A stretch of 64,000 bases of DNA, taken from contig NZ_JAMQPR010000001.1 of NCBI RefSeq assembly GCF_026151345.1, forward strand, positions 3,544,676 through 3,608,675, given 5' to 3'. This document shows positions 63,443-64,000 of the stretch, piece by piece; positions within the stretch are counted from its first letter, which is position 1, and each line of letters begins with the position of its first letter. This DNA comes from Leptospira paudalimensis. Lineage in GTDB: Bacteria > Spirochaetota > Leptospiria > Leptospirales > Leptospiraceae. The notes below the pieces were generated by a model. The model ran no database searches. It was not told the origin of the DNA and saw only the letters and a list, made by a program, of their open reading frames with translations. The position numbers were made by a program, and so were the translations under genes.

Positions 63443-63552
63443 TCCACTGCACCATTCACACTGCCTGTGTCGAAGTATCGATTGTAGCGGAAATCCTTTC
63501 CTCTATTCATTAGACAACGAATGGTAAAAAAAGTAGGAAAGAATGCAGTGGA
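63443..63552. ncRNA. structured intergenic element
   Basis: TCCACTGCA (63443-63451) and TGCAGTGGA (63544-63552) are a perfect 9-bp long-range dyad. Inside lie ACAC/GTGT and CTTTCC/GGAAAG pairings, and CCATTC/GAATGG, which would cross the last. Leftward the element ends in a T-rich run (GGATTTGTTTTT). It could be a 3' structure of the glycosidase transcript, a small RNA or a repeat-family member. The flanks 63367-63442 and 63553-63623 show nothing further. Confidence 0.4.
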
Positions 63553-63623
63553 ACGCGGGATCTTTTTGCAATTCCTGTTATGTGATGAAACCAATTCAGT
63601 CGCTAATCGTGTATGGCTCTAAT

Positions 63624-64000
63624 TTATTTTGCAAAAATAACTGCTTCATTTGGGTGCAAAATCAAATCGCCGGTATCCAATTCCTTTTCTAACTCAAAAG
63701 ATGCGTTTCGATTTTTAGAGCTGAATAAAATTTGATTCAGATTCCATTTTCTTGGGTAAGAAACTCGAACTGGTTTGGATGAGAAGTTCAAAAATATATA
63801 TGTCTCCTCTTTTCCATCTCTCCTTTTGTAGTATAGCGCTTGTTTGTCGTCACTCAAGAGGATTTTTAGTTTTCCTTTTCGAAGTGATTTTCGTTCCTTT
63901 CGTATCTGAATCAGTTTTTTATATGTGAAAAAAAGAGAATTGGGATCCTGTTTTTGAGATTCAACATTGAGTGTATTTGAATCTTCATAAAGTGGAAGCC
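63624..64000 (-). CDS. GH13 alpha-amylase-family glycosidase, C-terminal end (partial)
   Basis: The reading frame runs off the right edge of the window. The last ~125 residues include the LPLYEDSNTLNVESQKQDPNSLFFTYKKLIQIRK block, characteristic of the alpha-glucosidase/trehalose synthase-type GH13 enzymes, then the C-terminal beta domain (YYKRRDGKEETYIFLNFSSKPVRVSYP...LHPNEAVIFAK). It hydrolyses or rearranges alpha-glucosides such as maltose or trehalose. The catalytic triad lies outside the window. Confidence 0.88.
   Translation of the reverse strand, partial: LPLYEDSNTLNVESQKQDPNSLFFTYKKLIQIRKERKSLRKGKLKILLSDDKQALYYKRRDGKEETYIFLNFSSKPVRVSYPRKWNLNQILFSSKNRNASFELEKELDTGDLILHPNEAVIFAK

Noticed and set aside
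63430..63624. Leftward open frame ending ...VDLFLIET across the structured intergenic element
   Set aside because: It has a possible protein-like tail, but no good start with a ribosome site, and the nested dyads explain the conservation-like pattern as well. Kept as a structured element instead.
1..64000. tRNA, rRNA, CRISPR arrays, insertion sequences, phage or integron structures
   Set aside because: I found no cloverleaf-like anticodon arms with CCA-type ends, no spaced direct repeats, and no transposase or integrase motifs in any frame.

Overview
The window looks like chromosomal DNA of a spirochaete of the genus Leptospira, probably a saprophytic species near L. biflexa. The reasons are the low G+C content, many lipoproteins with loose spirochaetal lipoboxes, a plant-type ferredoxin-NADP reductase, stand-alone fliG, and families common in leptospires (TRL-like lipoproteins, DUF3015, HmuY/TonB haem uptake). 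The species call is inference. I see no rRNA, tRNA, CRISPR array, insertion sequence or prophage. Several genes start with TTG or GTG behind a good Shine-Dalgarno sequence (wbuC-like, FNR, nuoG, nuoI, the GMC small subunit).

Layout. 1-4300: the end of a TrmA/RlmD-type RNA methyltransferase, a DUF2892 membrane protein, then a leftward operon (group 1 glycosyltransferase, small [2Fe-2S] protein, WbuC-like cupin, PHB-depolymerase-type esterase, alpha/beta hydrolase). 4400-10700: folE, acs, a TPR protein and hppA, with clear terminators. 10670-15000: leftward lipoprotein and surface genes (Ig-like lipoprotein, two TRL-like lipoproteins around a coiled-coil gene, an outer-membrane barrel, an SGNH lipoprotein) behind a dicarboxylate symporter. 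15000-18560: queE translationally coupled to a RapA-like SNF2 ATPase. 18638-21440: a vWA-STAS fusion facing an FNR-PC4 pair. 21600-26440: DUF3015, then a leftward haem-uptake operon (lipoprotein, HmuY, TonB receptor, HExxH protein) with a Fur-box-like site over its predicted promoter.

26600-33420: a PAS-GGDEF-EAL protein, an M23 peptidase, two membrane proteins whose divergent start codons overlap, and a TetR/MBL-hydrolase pair. 33578-37090: fliG, an XRE regulator separated by a large inverted repeat from a 17-codon ORF and a terminator, a GlpQ-like lipoprotein and two more TRL-like lipoproteins. 37100-43250: an M1 aminopeptidase lipoprotein, a tandem amidase_2 lipoprotein, and a divergent GMC oxidoreductase with a Tat-type small subunit. 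43300-49600: a TPR protein; a leftward operon of a TonB-C protein, NusG paralogue, KdsD-like isomerase and aroD; then aroC and a response regulator. 49600-54100: a nuoG-nuoI pair, an unrecognised protein and a thiolase.

54250-58600: an HxlR regulator divergent from an SDR and an alcohol dehydrogenase whose last ~34 codons are out of frame, then a DUF35 OB-fold protein. 57160-63370: a leftward RND efflux operon (small His-rich protein, adaptor, pump, outer-membrane factor). The window ends in a GH13 glycosidase.

The least explained elements are the XRE/inverted repeat/mini-ORF/terminator unit near 35.1-35.3 kb, the vWA-STAS fusion, the four TRL-like lipoproteins, the structured intergenic segment at 63.44-63.55 kb and the alcohol dehydrogenase frameshift.
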